Shown piece by piece: positions 45,112 to 53,528 of a DNA stretch of 64,000 bases. Every line of letters begins with the position of its first letter. The stretch's first letter is position 1. Origin of the DNA: Paenibacillus sp. MSJ-34 (lineage in GTDB: Bacteria; Bacillota; Bacilli; Paenibacillales; Paenibacillaceae); the NCBI RefSeq assembly GCF_018918005.1, contig NZ_JAHLPR010000003.1, positions 1-64,000 of the forward strand, read 5' to 3'. A model generated the notes under the pieces. It was given only the letters and a program-made list of their open reading frames with translations, was not told where the DNA came from and did no database searches. The translations under genes were made by a program, and so were the position numbers.

Positions 45112-46325
45112 TTTTTCCCTCCCCTCAATTCCTCGTACAAATCCAGAAATCGCTGCAGCATCCGGTCGTACGACCAATGATCTATGGCCCATCTTTGCGC
45201 TTGAGCCCCCATGTGGCGCCGCAAGGATTCGTCTTCCAGCAGCACATTCAAATAATAGACCATTGCGGTCGTCTTCCCCGTAGGGCAGACGAACCCGGTA
45301 ATTCCTTGTTCGACCATTTCCGGAATTCCCGCAGCGTCGTTTACAACAGCGGGAAGACCGGCGATTTGCGCTTCAATGAGCGATAAAGGCTGATTATCCA
45401 GTATGCTCGGACAGACGAAAATATCGGATATCGCCAACATATACGGAACATCCGTCCTATTTCCCATAAAAGAAACGTAATGCTGCAATCCTAGAACCAA
45501 GCTTTGATGATGCAATTTCTCCTGCTCCGGTCCGCTCCCAACAATTCGGCAATGCCAATCTTGGCGGATCGATTTCAATTCCGCCAGTGCGGATAATAAG
45601 AAATGAACGCCTTTTATTTCCACCAGACGTCCCGTAAAAATTATCGTTTTCTTCCCTGGTATCCGATCGATTCCGGAAGGGACCGACATTCGCTCCATAA
45701 ACCGGTTGATATCGTAACCGTATTGAAAAACTCTCACCTTGTCGCTTGGGACGGCAAATTCCTTCACCAATTTGTTCTTCAGCCAATGGGAGGATGTCAC
45801 CGTCACATCTCCGGAGGACGCGCCCAAATATTCTAATACTTGATGGTATTTCCATCTGCGGGAAAGGCTCAAGTTTTCATCATTTTCGATAAAATGAAGC
45901 CTGTATTCCTCCGCCGCCGAGCCGTGCAAACTGGCAATTAACGGCGTTGCGATCGGCTTGACTCTGGAAAACGCGCGAGTGGCGAAAACATCCTGAGTAT
46001 GGATAATATCGTACTCGTTCAATCCGAAATATGCGGCCGCTATTTCCATACTGAGACATTCGAACTCAAAATGACGAATCCAACCGTCCTCGGCGAGCTC
46101 CGGATAAAGCGCAGCATTTATTTTGGCCGACAGCAAAGGCATAATCTGTTCCTTGTGGAGAACCCGATTCGCATTCGAAATATGGTATGTTTGATGCCCT
46201 GGACCCGAACTGAACAAATCCACAACATGGCCGAACCCTTCCAACCGGCGCTTCATTTGAGTCATAAACTCCCATACTCCGCCTACATGCGGAGAAATGA
46301 AATACGTCGCCAACAATATTTTCAT
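45108..46325 (-). CDS. GT4-family glycosyltransferase
   Basis: 405 residues. GT-B architecture: N-terminal ILLATYFISPHVGGVWEFM, SLHGSAAEEYRLHF, TIIFTGRLVEIKGVHFLLSAL, FVCPSILDNQPLSLIEAQ (EX7E form), LPAVVNDAAGIPEMVEQG and a C-terminal helix wrapping back. GGGGAGAGCGG precedes ATG 46325. First of a three-gene minus-strand operon with the 57-residue protein and the DUF1796 gene. Confidence 0.9.
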   Translation of the reverse strand: MKILLATYFISPHVGGVWEFMTQMKRRLEGFGHVVDLFSSGPGHQTYHISNANRVLHKEQIMPLLSAKINAALYPELAEDGWIRHFEFECLSMEIAAAYFGLNEYDIIHTQDVFATRAFSRVKPIATPLIASLHGSAAEEYRLHFIENDENLSLSRRWKYHQVLEYLGASSGDVTVTSSHWLKNKLVKEFAVPSDKVRVFQYGYDINRFMERMSVPSGIDRIPGKKTIIFTGRLVEIKGVHFLLSALAELKSIRQDWHCRIVGSGPEQEKLHHQSLVLGLQHYVSFMGNRTDVPYMLAISDIFVCPSILDNQPLSLIEAQIAGLPAVVNDAAGIPEMVEQGITGFVCPTGKTTAMVYYLNVLLEDESLRRHMGAQAQRWAIDHWSYDRMLQRFLDLYEELRGGKK

Positions 46326-46457
46326 TCCGCTCTCCCCAATCGATATCCGTAGCTTCTTTCCGTCCTTACAATATATTAGCCGCCGTCCCCGAATGCATGG
46401 GTATAGTTCCTCAACTCATAAAATACATATTTGTCCAGTCCGTTTTTAGCCATGTAT

Positions 46458-46466
46458 CATATCATA
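46458..46466 (+). promoter_or_regulatory. Possible sigma-K-type -10 element
   Basis: CATATCATA fits CATANNNTA, 40 bp before the ATG of the 46506 gene; sixteen bases further upstream is CC rather than AC. Suggestive only. Confidence 0.3.
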
Positions 46467-46505
46467 ATAATAATTGAAAGAAGCCGATTGGAGTGAAAGG
46501 CTGTT

Positions 46506-46859
46506 ATGTCCGTTTTCAAACTAAATTGTTTCCCGGGAGCCGAGTTTGATTCGCGGTACATTCAAGCCGTCGATATCGTCGTTCAAAACCGGGGCGATCT
46601 GCCATTTGATATCCTGACCCAAGGTTATATCAACGGCAACATATTCGCTCGTTCCCTACATCATCTCGATCTGTATCCCCAAACCGGATCTATCGTTACG
46701 ATCGCCGATCTGCGCACGGAATACATGCCTTTTTCCTTTGAATTCGTAACGAACATTATGTCCCCGATATTTACGGATATTACGATCTTCGCCAAAAACA
46801 ACGGTTCCCCGATCGCAATTATTAACAAAGAGCAGTTAACAATCGCGGATCCGAATTAA
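46506..46859 (+). CDS. Small beta-rich protein of unknown function
   Basis: 117 residues, no signal peptide, one Cys. Alternating hydrophobic strands (VDIVVQNRGDLPFDILTQGY, FSFEFVTNIMSPIFTDITIF) suggest a beta-sandwich. It may be structurally akin to the small proteins at 14105 and 43781, though sequence identity is not evident. GGAGTGAAAGGCTGTT precedes the ATG. Likely co-transcribed with the glycosyltransferase at 46918. Confidence 0.55.
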   Translation: MSVFKLNCFPGAEFDSRYIQAVDIVVQNRGDLPFDILTQGYINGNIFARSLHHLDLYPQTGSIVTIADLRTEYMPFSFEFVTNIMSPIFTDITIFAKNNGSPIAIINKEQLTIADPN

Positions 46860-46917
46860 ACGTAAAACGAAGGGAGAGAAGGCGCGCTATTTCCGCTCTT
46901 TCGCCGCGCCGAAGCTC

Positions 46918-47982
46918 ATGAATTTTTTATTTATTCATTACGTTCCGAGCGGCGGTGTCGATTCTTTGAACCGCCATCGATGCCGGGCGCTGCGCAAACT
47001 GGGACATACGGGGCATTGTCTCTACTATTCTCCCGGCTCGGGAATGCAAAATATTTCCGATATTCCCACATTTATCGCGAGCGACGACGCCGGACTCATA
47101 CAAGTTATCGAGCACGGACGGTACGATGCGATTATAGCTACGACCGACTACGGCGCATTTCCGCGATTTCGCAGTCTGGGTTATACGGGAAAATTCATTT
47201 TGGAAATCCAGGGATACGGACCGCAGGAAGTCGCGCGAAACGAATTGACGAAAGGAATTGCTTGTATCGCGGAATACGCTTCCGCATTATTAAATCCGAA
47301 AACGTTCCATATCGCGGCTCTGTTCGACGAGTTGTTCCCTTACATCCCCAAGTTCCACTTCAACAATCCGTTTGACAGCGAAATGTTTACGTATCGGGAG
47401 TTGCCTAAAACGAGCCACCCTATTATCGCTTGGGTCGGGAGAATCGAGGATAATAAAAATTGGAGAGAGTTTTTAACGATCGGAAGCCATTTGATTCATT
47501 ATTACAATCCTTACATTCGCTTATGGATGTTTGAAGATCCGAATTTAGCGAACGCGCAGGAAAGGGAGCAATTCGAAAGCGAGATCGAGCGGTTGAAATT
47601 GAAGCCGTATCTTACGATGTATCAAAACGTGCCGAATGATCAGATGCAAAATTATTTTTCTATGATTGGCGATTCCGGGGGCTTCCTCTGTTTAACGTCC
47701 AAAGAAGAAGGCGGGCCTTATTGTGTGCTGGAGGCGATGAGTTGTCGTTGCCCGGTCGTCTCATCGCGGAAAGACGGAGTTGCAAGCACGATTATACACA
47801 ACGAAACGGGCAAACTATATACGTTAGGCGATATTGTCGAAGCGTTGCAAGAATCCATTTCTTTATTAAGCAACGAACAGCTTAGAGAATCGATTCGCAC
47901 CGAGTCGCAACGCCTCGTCCGTACCGAGTTTACTCTGGAACGCTATGCGCAAAATTTTATCAATATGATCGAATCGATATAA
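46918..47982 (+). CDS. GT4-family glycosyltransferase
   Basis: 354 residues. It has FIHYVPSGGVDSLNRHRCRAL at the N-terminus, IIAWVGRIEDNKNWREFLTIG, FLCLTSKEEGGPYCVLEAMS (EX7E) and CRCPVVSSRKDGVASTI. The start is weakly supported; AGGGAGAGAAGG lies about 45 nt upstream and only a poor site is closer. Likely second gene of an operon with 46506. Directly beyond it the sequence changes to a repeat-rich island. Confidence 0.85.
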   Translation: MNFLFIHYVPSGGVDSLNRHRCRALRKLGHTGHCLYYSPGSGMQNISDIPTFIASDDAGLIQVIEHGRYDAIIATTDYGAFPRFRSLGYTGKFILEIQGYGPQEVARNELTKGIACIAEYASALLNPKTFHIAALFDELFPYIPKFHFNNPFDSEMFTYRELPKTSHPIIAWVGRIEDNKNWREFLTIGSHLIHYYNPYIRLWMFEDPNLANAQEREQFESEIERLKLKPYLTMYQNVPNDQMQNYFSMIGDSGGFLCLTSKEEGGPYCVLEAMSCRCPVVSSRKDGVASTIIHNETGKLYTLGDIVEALQESISLLSNEQLRESIRTESQRLVRTEFTLERYAQNFINMIESI

Positions 47983-48602
47983 CCCTTTGCGAACCGGGCG
48001 GGAAACCGCCCTTCAAACCATTAATAACCCCCCCCCTCCTATTGCCTCCTTTTTAAAACCTTCTAACCACTATCCCATCAGCTCAGAAGCCAATAAAATA
48101 TAACAATTTTTCATCCCTCTGACCGCTATCCCATCAGCTCAGAAGCCAATAAAATATAACAATTTTTCATCCCTCTGACCGCTATCCCAATCACTCGCTA
48201 TCCCAACCACTCAGGGGAATTGCATATTCCCATTAAACCCTCTAAACACGATCCCATCAGTAGCGGCGAACCTAGTACTTCTAAACTTAATGTCTCTCTG
48301 CGTAGCCATATGAACTAAAAACTAGCAAATCTCAAAACTAAAACTTTATTGCCCCTCTTTAGGGCCGTACTAAATAATCTATATTCCTTTGAAATACAGA
48401 CACAGCACAAAACAACATCCGATATCCTGGTCGCTCAGAGGTAGTCCCCAACTTAGTGGGCATTAGTAAAACTTATAGTATATCGCTCCTTCAACAAATA
48501 GGCGTCGAATTTCAACTTCAATAATCCAATCTCAACAAAACTTTTCGACAGGTTGCAAGAAAGTGTTTCAATGAAAAGTATGCTTCCATACAAGGATCCC
48601 CG
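47983..48602. other. Repeat-rich non-coding island flank
   Basis: No gene was found. The stretch is AT-richer than its surroundings and contains the 56-bp tandem repeat (48070-48181) and further degenerate copies of the word CTATCCCATCAG (for example near 48245). It forms the left flank of the degenerate transposase gene. Confidence 0.6.
48070..48189. repeat. 56-bp tandem repeat, two full copies plus a partial third
   Basis: Units start at 48070 and 48126 (identical or nearly so), with the start of a third at 48182. The unit begins CTATCCCATCAGCTCAGAAG. Confidence 0.85.
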
Positions 48603-49760
48603 CTACGCCAGAGTTTCAGCAAGAACTTTTCGAATTTGTCTGCTTTTATGAATAAGGTTTTGCAAATAAAGTTTGTTTCGCTGGTAGCGGCTCAACGTAT
48701 TTGTTCTTAGATGAGTTGTACTCGTGCCGGTTGTACGCAGGTATTGTCGCGATGCGACGGAGCAAGTCATCGGGCGAGTTGTCATACATAAGTCCAAGAG
48801 ACTATTCATAATAGGGGCATTGCGGAATTGCATATTTCTGCGAAAACAAAACTCATCCAAATAATATTGCAAATAGGCGGGGCCTATTCCGCGAAACGTC
48901 TTATTAATCCATGTTGTCGCTTGATTAAATAACTTCCGCAAATGGGGAAGACGATTGAAATGCATGCGCCCCCGCTCGATGACTACATCGTACGTTTCAG
49001 GATCGACATGCTGTTCTGCAAACGCCTTCAAACCGGACTTCCGTAAGCGCATTTCGTCCAGATGTTCAAGAGAGATTTGCTTCATTTTAACGTAAAGCGG
49101 CTCTCCTTGCGGGTCGAGGGAGACGCCGACGAGTAAATGATGTTCCTGGGGATGCCGAAATATAGTCGAATTGTAAGGGCGGCCATAGAAATTTTGACCG
49201 GCTCGGACGATTCCTGTAAGCGGTTGGTTTGCATCGCCATGACTTATAGCTTGGCGAATCTTATGCAACATCGACCAAGCCGTTTTGTATGTAACGCCGA
49301 TATACGAACAGAGTTGTACTGCATTGACACCGCAATGTCGCGAAACGAGCCAGATCGCAAAAAGCCATTTGCGCAATGAAGTACGGCTCCCTTCTAAAAT
49401 CGTTCCGGCTGTAAGAGAAGTTTGATGACGACAGGCGCGGCATTCATATAACGGAAGTCTTCGCGACTCAATCGTATACGCTTGATCATAGCGGCAACGC
49501 GGACAATGAAACCCGCCCGGCCACTTCTTTTGGAATAAGTAATCGGCGCAAGCTTCCTCCGTACCAAATTGACGATCAAACATCGCCACAAGGCAATCTG
49601 CCGTTGAATCGCTCATGTTCGCCGCATCAGAGCAACTTGAAATGCCATTCGGGTATCCCTCATCCCGATTGCATACAGAGCTTAAATCCCGCTGAACGTC
49701 ACTAACGAAACGTTCCGACGAAGCGTCCGAATAATCATACTTTCCGGCTCGTTCCTCCAC
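48603..49760 (-). CDS. IS1595-like (ISXO2-domain) transposase with degenerate catalytic site
   Basis: 385 residues. A zinc ribbon (CPRCRYDQAY, CRACRHQTSLTAGTI) and the helical segment LRKWLFAIWLVSRHCGVNAVQL are clear IS1595 family. The ISXO2 nuclease core is eroded: the usual VExDExxxGG is GIVRAGQNFYG, the TDGxxxY station is IERGRMHF, and the HTNxxExxW stretch is missing before YLQYYLDEFCFRRNMQF. It is therefore probably inactive or repurposed. GTG 49760 follows GGGGTG. No terminal inverted repeats were seen. Confidence 0.8.
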   Translation of the reverse strand: MEERAGKYDYSDASSERFVSDVQRDLSSVCNRDEGYPNGISSCSDAANMSDSTADCLVAMFDRQFGTEEACADYLFQKKWPGGFHCPRCRYDQAYTIESRRLPLYECRACRHQTSLTAGTILEGSRTSLRKWLFAIWLVSRHCGVNAVQLCSYIGVTYKTAWSMLHKIRQAISHGDANQPLTGIVRAGQNFYGRPYNSTIFRHPQEHHLLVGVSLDPQGEPLYVKMKQISLEHLDEMRLRKSGLKAFAEQHVDPETYDVVIERGRMHFNRLPHLRKLFNQATTWINKTFRGIGPAYLQYYLDEFCFRRNMQFRNAPIMNSLLDLCMTTRPMTCSVASRQYLRTTGTSTTHLRTNTLSRYQRNKLYLQNLIHKSRQIRKVLAETLA

Positions 49761-50110
49761 TTATTTCACCCCAATAAGAATAGATGTTCTACTTACATTA
49801 TACAGAACATTAGTTCGTATTTCAATATAAATATAGATAAAATTACAAAAAATGCAGGTGGGTGAGGTATAGTCGTTAAGACGTTCATCTTCCTTCTTGT
49901 TCGATTGTATATTCTCAAGAGGGGTTACTGAGTCAAGGGGATAGTGCTTAGAAGGTTCGATGAGAGTATACTGAGTCGAGGGGATAGTGCTTAGAAAGTT
50001 CGATGAGAGGATACTGAGTCGAGGGGATAGTGCTTAGAAGGTTCGATGAGAGAATACTGCCAATGGGAATTGGTTTAAAGAGTCGCATAGCGCTATGTTC
50101 GCATGAACAC
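49761..50110. other. Non-coding right flank of the transposase island
   Basis: Contains an AT-rich promoter-like stretch and the 43-bp tandem repeats. No gene seen. Confidence 0.5.
49926..50054. repeat. 43-bp tandem repeat, three copies
   Basis: Units start at 49926, 49969 and 50012. Each carries GGGGATAGTGCTTAGAAGG or a one-base variant. The reverse complement (CCTTCTAAGCACTATCCCC) resembles the words that flank the transposase on its left side (CCTTCTAACCACTATCCCAT at 48059). Confidence 0.88.
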
Positions 50111-50137
50111 AACCCGCACTTTTCGGAAAGTACGGGT
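50111..50137 (-). terminator. Terminator of the FucNAc operon
   Basis: AACCCGCACTTT pairs with AAAGTACGGGTT (one mismatch), loop TCGG, 12 bp after the epimerase stop on the minus strand. Followed by GTGTTC, so the U tract is weak. Confidence 0.55.
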
Positions 50138-50148
50138 TGGCAGGTTTA

Positions 50149-51069
50149 TTATATGCGTTTGTTGAACAAATGCTCATAGGTTTCGCGCAACCCTTCGCGA
50201 ATATTATACCTTGCATTCCACCGGAGCGTTTCGCGAGCTTTGCTGTTGCTCAGGCAGCTGTGGCGTATATCGCCCAAACGCGGATCATGGTAGTTGACTT
50301 GAAGCGGTTTGTCATGGATGCGCTGAAGCTCGGAAGCGAGCATGTTGACGGATGTCGGTAAGCCTGTGCTAATGTGCACCGTCTCGCCGTCTCCAAACCG
50401 CTTTGCCGACAAATTGGCAAGCACGACATCCTTCACGTAAATGAAATCGCGGGTCTGCTCCCCGTCGCCGTGAACGATCAGAGGCAATCCATTCCGAATC
50501 CGTTCCATGAATAACGCAACGACTCCGCCTTCGCCCTTTGGCGTTTGTCTGGCCCCGTATACGTTGGCATACCGTAAAATCGTATAACGAATGCCGAAAA
50601 GCGCACCAAATATGCGGACATAATTCTCCGCCGTCAACTTAGATATACCGTAAAAAGATATCGGGTTCGCCGGATCGGTTTCCCTGATCGCCGTCCGCTC
50701 CAAGTTGCCGTACACGGCCGAGGTGGATGCCAAAATAAATTTGCTCACGCCTGCCTTGACGCACGCTTGAAGCAAATTGACCGTACCAAGCGCGTTGACA
50801 TGAGCGTCCAGAAACGGATCGCGCACCGATGTTTGGACGTCCGCTTGCGCGGCCAAATGGTAGACGATTTCGGGGCGAATCTGGGCAATCGTTTGCGACG
50901 CTTGTTCGAAACGAACGTCCGCTTCGTAAAACTCCGCCGCTCCAGGCACATTCGCTAACGAACCCGTACTCAAATTGTCGATCACATGTACTTCATCGCC
51001 TTGCGCAAGCAATGATTCGACAAGATACGAACCGATAAAACCGGCGCCCCCCGTTACGACCGCTCTCAT
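50149..51069 (-). CDS. NAD-dependent epimerase/dehydratase (UDP-glucose 4-epimerase-like)
   Basis: 306 residues. TGGAGFIGSYLVESLL, DNLSTG, HLAAQADVQTSVRDP, STSAVYG and YGISK mark an extended SDR close to GalE and UDP-GlcNAc epimerases. Likely interconverts UDP-Glc(NAc) and UDP-Gal(NAc). The ATG at 51069 follows AAGGGGG; an upstream frame to 51147 lacks a site. Last gene of the minus-strand operon 57073 to 50149, ten bases after the GT2 gene. Confidence 0.88.
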   Translation of the reverse strand: MRAVVTGGAGFIGSYLVESLLAQGDEVHVIDNLSTGSLANVPGAAEFYEADVRFEQASQTIAQIRPEIVYHLAAQADVQTSVRDPFLDAHVNALGTVNLLQACVKAGVSKFILASTSAVYGNLERTAIRETDPANPISFYGISKLTAENYVRIFGALFGIRYTILRYANVYGARQTPKGEGGVVALFMERIRNGLPLIVHGDGEQTRDFIYVKDVVLANLSAKRFGDGETVHISTGLPTSVNMLASELQRIHDKPLQVNYHDPRLGDIRHSCLSNSKARETLRWNARYNIREGLRETYEHLFNKRI

Positions 51070-51079
51070 CGACGCCCCC

Positions 51080-51802
51080 TTACCGGTTAACCAGCTTGGC
51101 GATGAAATTGGATAACGGGGCGTGATATCTCTCTCTAGTCTGCGCATATTCCTGCACGACGGCAGGTTGATGCTTCCTCGTTCCCATCTCGTTATGCCAG
51201 CGGTAACCGGTCAAACTTTTGTTCAAAAAATAAAAATAATACCCCTTCAATATAATGCGCATCCATAAATCCACGTCATGCGTGTAAGGATAACTTTCGT
51301 TAAACAGCCCTACCCGCTCCAGCATGCTTTTTTTCATCATTACCGTACAACCGTTGACCGGATTGTAATGATGCCAAGAACGGTAAAACTCGAGAGCGTT
51401 CGGAAACCGGATGCCGACGTCGGCTTCCGTCACATTGCCATGCGCGTCGATATTATCGAAGGAAGTATAACTGATTTTGGCATTTCGGCTTAGCATAAAC
51501 TCTAGCTGCTGTTCGATTTTGTTCCGGTAAAACAGATCGTCCGAACTTAACCAGGCGATATACTCTCCGGAAGCCATTCTGATGCCGTGGTTTAATGCCG
51601 AGGCCGTTCCCCCGTTCGCTTTTCCCAAATAATTCAACTGGCTGCGGTAAGGGGCTATCAATTCCGTATGTTGTGTGGATCCGTCGTCGACGACAATGAT
51701 CTCGATATGATTATAAGATTGGTTCAGCGCGCTGCGGATCGCTTGATCGACATAAGGACAATTGTAAAACGGAATAACGATCGTTACTCTAGGTTTCATC
51801 AT
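51080..51802 (-). CDS. GT2-family glycosyltransferase
   Basis: 240 residues. VTIVIPFYNCPYVDQAIRSA, IIVVDDGSTQHT, GGTASALNHGIRMASGEYIAWL, SSDDLFYRNKIEQQ (metal DD) and YTHDVDLWMRI (QxxRW-like region changed) are typical. The start overlaps the stop of the upstream SDR gene (ATGATGA) and follows GAGGTG. Cytosolic. Probably transfers one of the sugars made by the neighbouring enzymes. Confidence 0.9.
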   Translation of the reverse strand: MMKPRVTIVIPFYNCPYVDQAIRSALNQSYNHIEIIVVDDGSTQHTELIAPYRSQLNYLGKANGGTASALNHGIRMASGEYIAWLSSDDLFYRNKIEQQLEFMLSRNAKISYTSFDNIDAHGNVTEADVGIRFPNALEFYRSWHHYNPVNGCTVMMKKSMLERVGLFNESYPYTHDVDLWMRIILKGYYFYFLNKSLTGYRWHNEMGTRKHQPAVVQEYAQTRERYHAPLSNFIAKLVNR

Positions 51803-52704
51803 TTCACCTCTTGCCGCTTCCTGTAATAGTCAACAATGTCTTGAACGGACGTCTCAAAGGAGATTTGAGGCGTCCAACCAAGTTCTCGCATCAAAGCGGG
51901 GTTTGCCGGCACAGGCTCTGTCCGTACATCGTCATTTCCGGCAATTACGGGCACTCGTTTGGAAGCATGACGTTGAAACGCTTCGATCACATCGTCAAGG
52001 CGGCGCCATATTCCCGATTCGATCGGATAGACCGTCCCCCTGCTTCCCGCCCGTAAAATAAATCCGTATGCCCGCACGGCATCCCGCACGTCGAGAAAAT
52101 CCCGCTGTTCTCCGGCGGACGATAAGCGGAAAGGCCCCTCCTTATATCCCCGCTCCATCCGTATCATTTTGCTGGCGAAGAGTGCGCAAATCCCCGTCGA
52201 AGGGCCGGGGCCGATCAAATTCGAAGGCTCCGCCAGCATAATATGCTGCTCGAATAAATGCATCCAATGGCGCGCCGCCGTTTGCTGCATCGTCTTGCTC
52301 CAACTATATGGATGCGGCGGTTTCTCCGTCCGCGCCAAATCGAATTTCAATTTCGAGCCGACCACGAGAATGCGGCAGTGCGGCAATTCCCGCAGCGCAT
52401 CCAACAGGATCAGCGTAGACATCATGTTGGTTTCGATATATTGGATCGGATTCGTCCACGATTCGGGAACGGAATTTTTCCCCGCCACATGCAGCACGTA
52501 ATCGGGACGAACCGATCGTATGGCTTCATACACCTGCTCCTTGACCGTCATATCGCAAACGACCGTCTCTCCGTACTCAGGCGTGTCCCCCGCCTTCCTT
52601 ACGAGCGCCGCGACTTTCATTCCGATGCTGTCAAAATAACTGCAAGCATGACGGCCGGTAAATCCCGAAGCTCCGGTAACGAGAATCGTGCCGCGCCCGT
52701 TCAT
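51799..52704 (-). CDS. NAD-dependent SDR, GDP-6-deoxy-mannose reductase-like
   Basis: 301 residues. TGASGFTGRHACSYF, HVAGKNSVPESW, TNMMSTLILLDALRE and YSWSK form an extended SDR similar to Rmd. Lacks the SSEEYG word (has VVGSKLKFDLA). May produce another 6-deoxy sugar. Overlaps both neighbours by ATGA (52701-52704) and TGA (51799-51801), so it is fully coupled in the operon. Confidence 0.82.
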   Translation of the reverse strand: MNGRGTILVTGASGFTGRHACSYFDSIGMKVAALVRKAGDTPEYGETVVCDMTVKEQVYEAIRSVRPDYVLHVAGKNSVPESWTNPIQYIETNMMSTLILLDALRELPHCRILVVGSKLKFDLARTEKPPHPYSWSKTMQQTAARHWMHLFEQHIMLAEPSNLIGPGPSTGICALFASKMIRMERGYKEGPFRLSSAGEQRDFLDVRDAVRAYGFILRAGSRGTVYPIESGIWRRLDDVIEAFQRHASKRVPVIAGNDDVRTEPVPANPALMRELGWTPQISFETSVQDIVDYYRKRQEVK

Positions 52705-53528
52705 CCCGACCGCATCCACTGTGCCAGTTCGCGAATCATCTCTTCATAAGGGGGCACGGAATAGTCCAGATCCGAACGGGTGACCGCCAATGTTCGATCG
52801 ACGGCGATTTCGTCGTCGGGTACGATCTCAACATCGTTCTTGTCGAACGATCTTTGGAACAAACGAAGCAATTCCAGCTTGCTAATACGCTCCGGCGCAA
52901 CAAGATGGACGAGTCCGTTAACCGGACAGTCAATCCAATGTTCGATCGCCTTAGCGAGTTCGAGCGTCGTGACTCCGTTCCACAACACTTGCCGGTAACC
53001 GCGAACGTTGCCTTGTTGCCGCAGAAACCAATGCAACAATCCGATGCAATGCGACCGGACTTCCGGTCCGACGATCGAGGTTCGAACGGTAAGATGGCGG
53101 CTGGCGTTCACTTCGCCAAGCGCTTTCGTTCGAGCATACACCGTTATGCCGTCCGGCGCATCCGTTTCGGCATAACCGCCCCGATCGCCGCGAAATACGC
53201 AATCGGTGCTAATATGAATGAGCCGCGCCCCGACAGAGTCGGCCGCCGACGCCAGACGATGCGGCAATAGCCCGTTAACGGCATATGCCGCTACCGGATT
53301 CCGTTTGGCCGCTTCGTTCAAAATGCCGATCGCGTTCACGATGACATCCGGGCGAACCGTTCGAACGAGCGCCTCCACCATGGAGGGATCCTCCGCGTCG
53401 AACAACAATCCGGAATCGTCGGTCTCGTCTCTTGTCGTGTAGAAAACGGAATGTCGGCCGGCGGCGCGAAAATACCCCACCAACATATGGCCAGCCATTC
53501 CGTTGCCGCCGAGGACGAGCAATTTCAT
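52701..53528 (-). CDS. RmlD-type SDR, probable UDP-2-acetamido-2,6-dideoxy-hexulose reductase (FnlB role)
   Basis: 275 residues. LVLGGNGMAGHMLVGYF, NAIGILNEAAKRNP, HISTDCVFRGDRGGYAET and YARTKALGE are of the RmlD/SDR reductase type. Between a FnlA and FnlC gene this is the expected reductase for UDP-FucNAc synthesis; single-domain RmlD-like proteins fill that role in several Bacillota (family knowledge). GGGGAGG lies 10 nt before ATG 53528. Overlaps fnlA stop. Confidence 0.85.
   Translation of the reverse strand: MKLLVLGGNGMAGHMLVGYFRAAGRHSVFYTTRDETDDSGLLFDAEDPSMVEALVRTVRPDVIVNAIGILNEAAKRNPVAAYAVNGLLPHRLASAADSVGARLIHISTDCVFRGDRGGYAETDAPDGITVYARTKALGEVNASRHLTVRTSIVGPEVRSHCIGLLHWFLRQQGNVRGYRQVLWNGVTTLELAKAIEHWIDCPVNGLVHLVAPERISKLELLRLFQRSFDKNDVEIVPDDEIAVDRTLAVTRSDLDYSVPPYEEMIRELAQWMRSG

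Noticed and set aside
49926-50054. Direct repeats considered as a CRISPR array
   Set aside because: Units are contiguous without spacers and no cas genes are near; it is a plain tandem repeat.
51278-51493. Plus-strand small frames within the epimerase and GT2 operon
   Set aside because: All lie opposite well-supported enzymes and lack starts.
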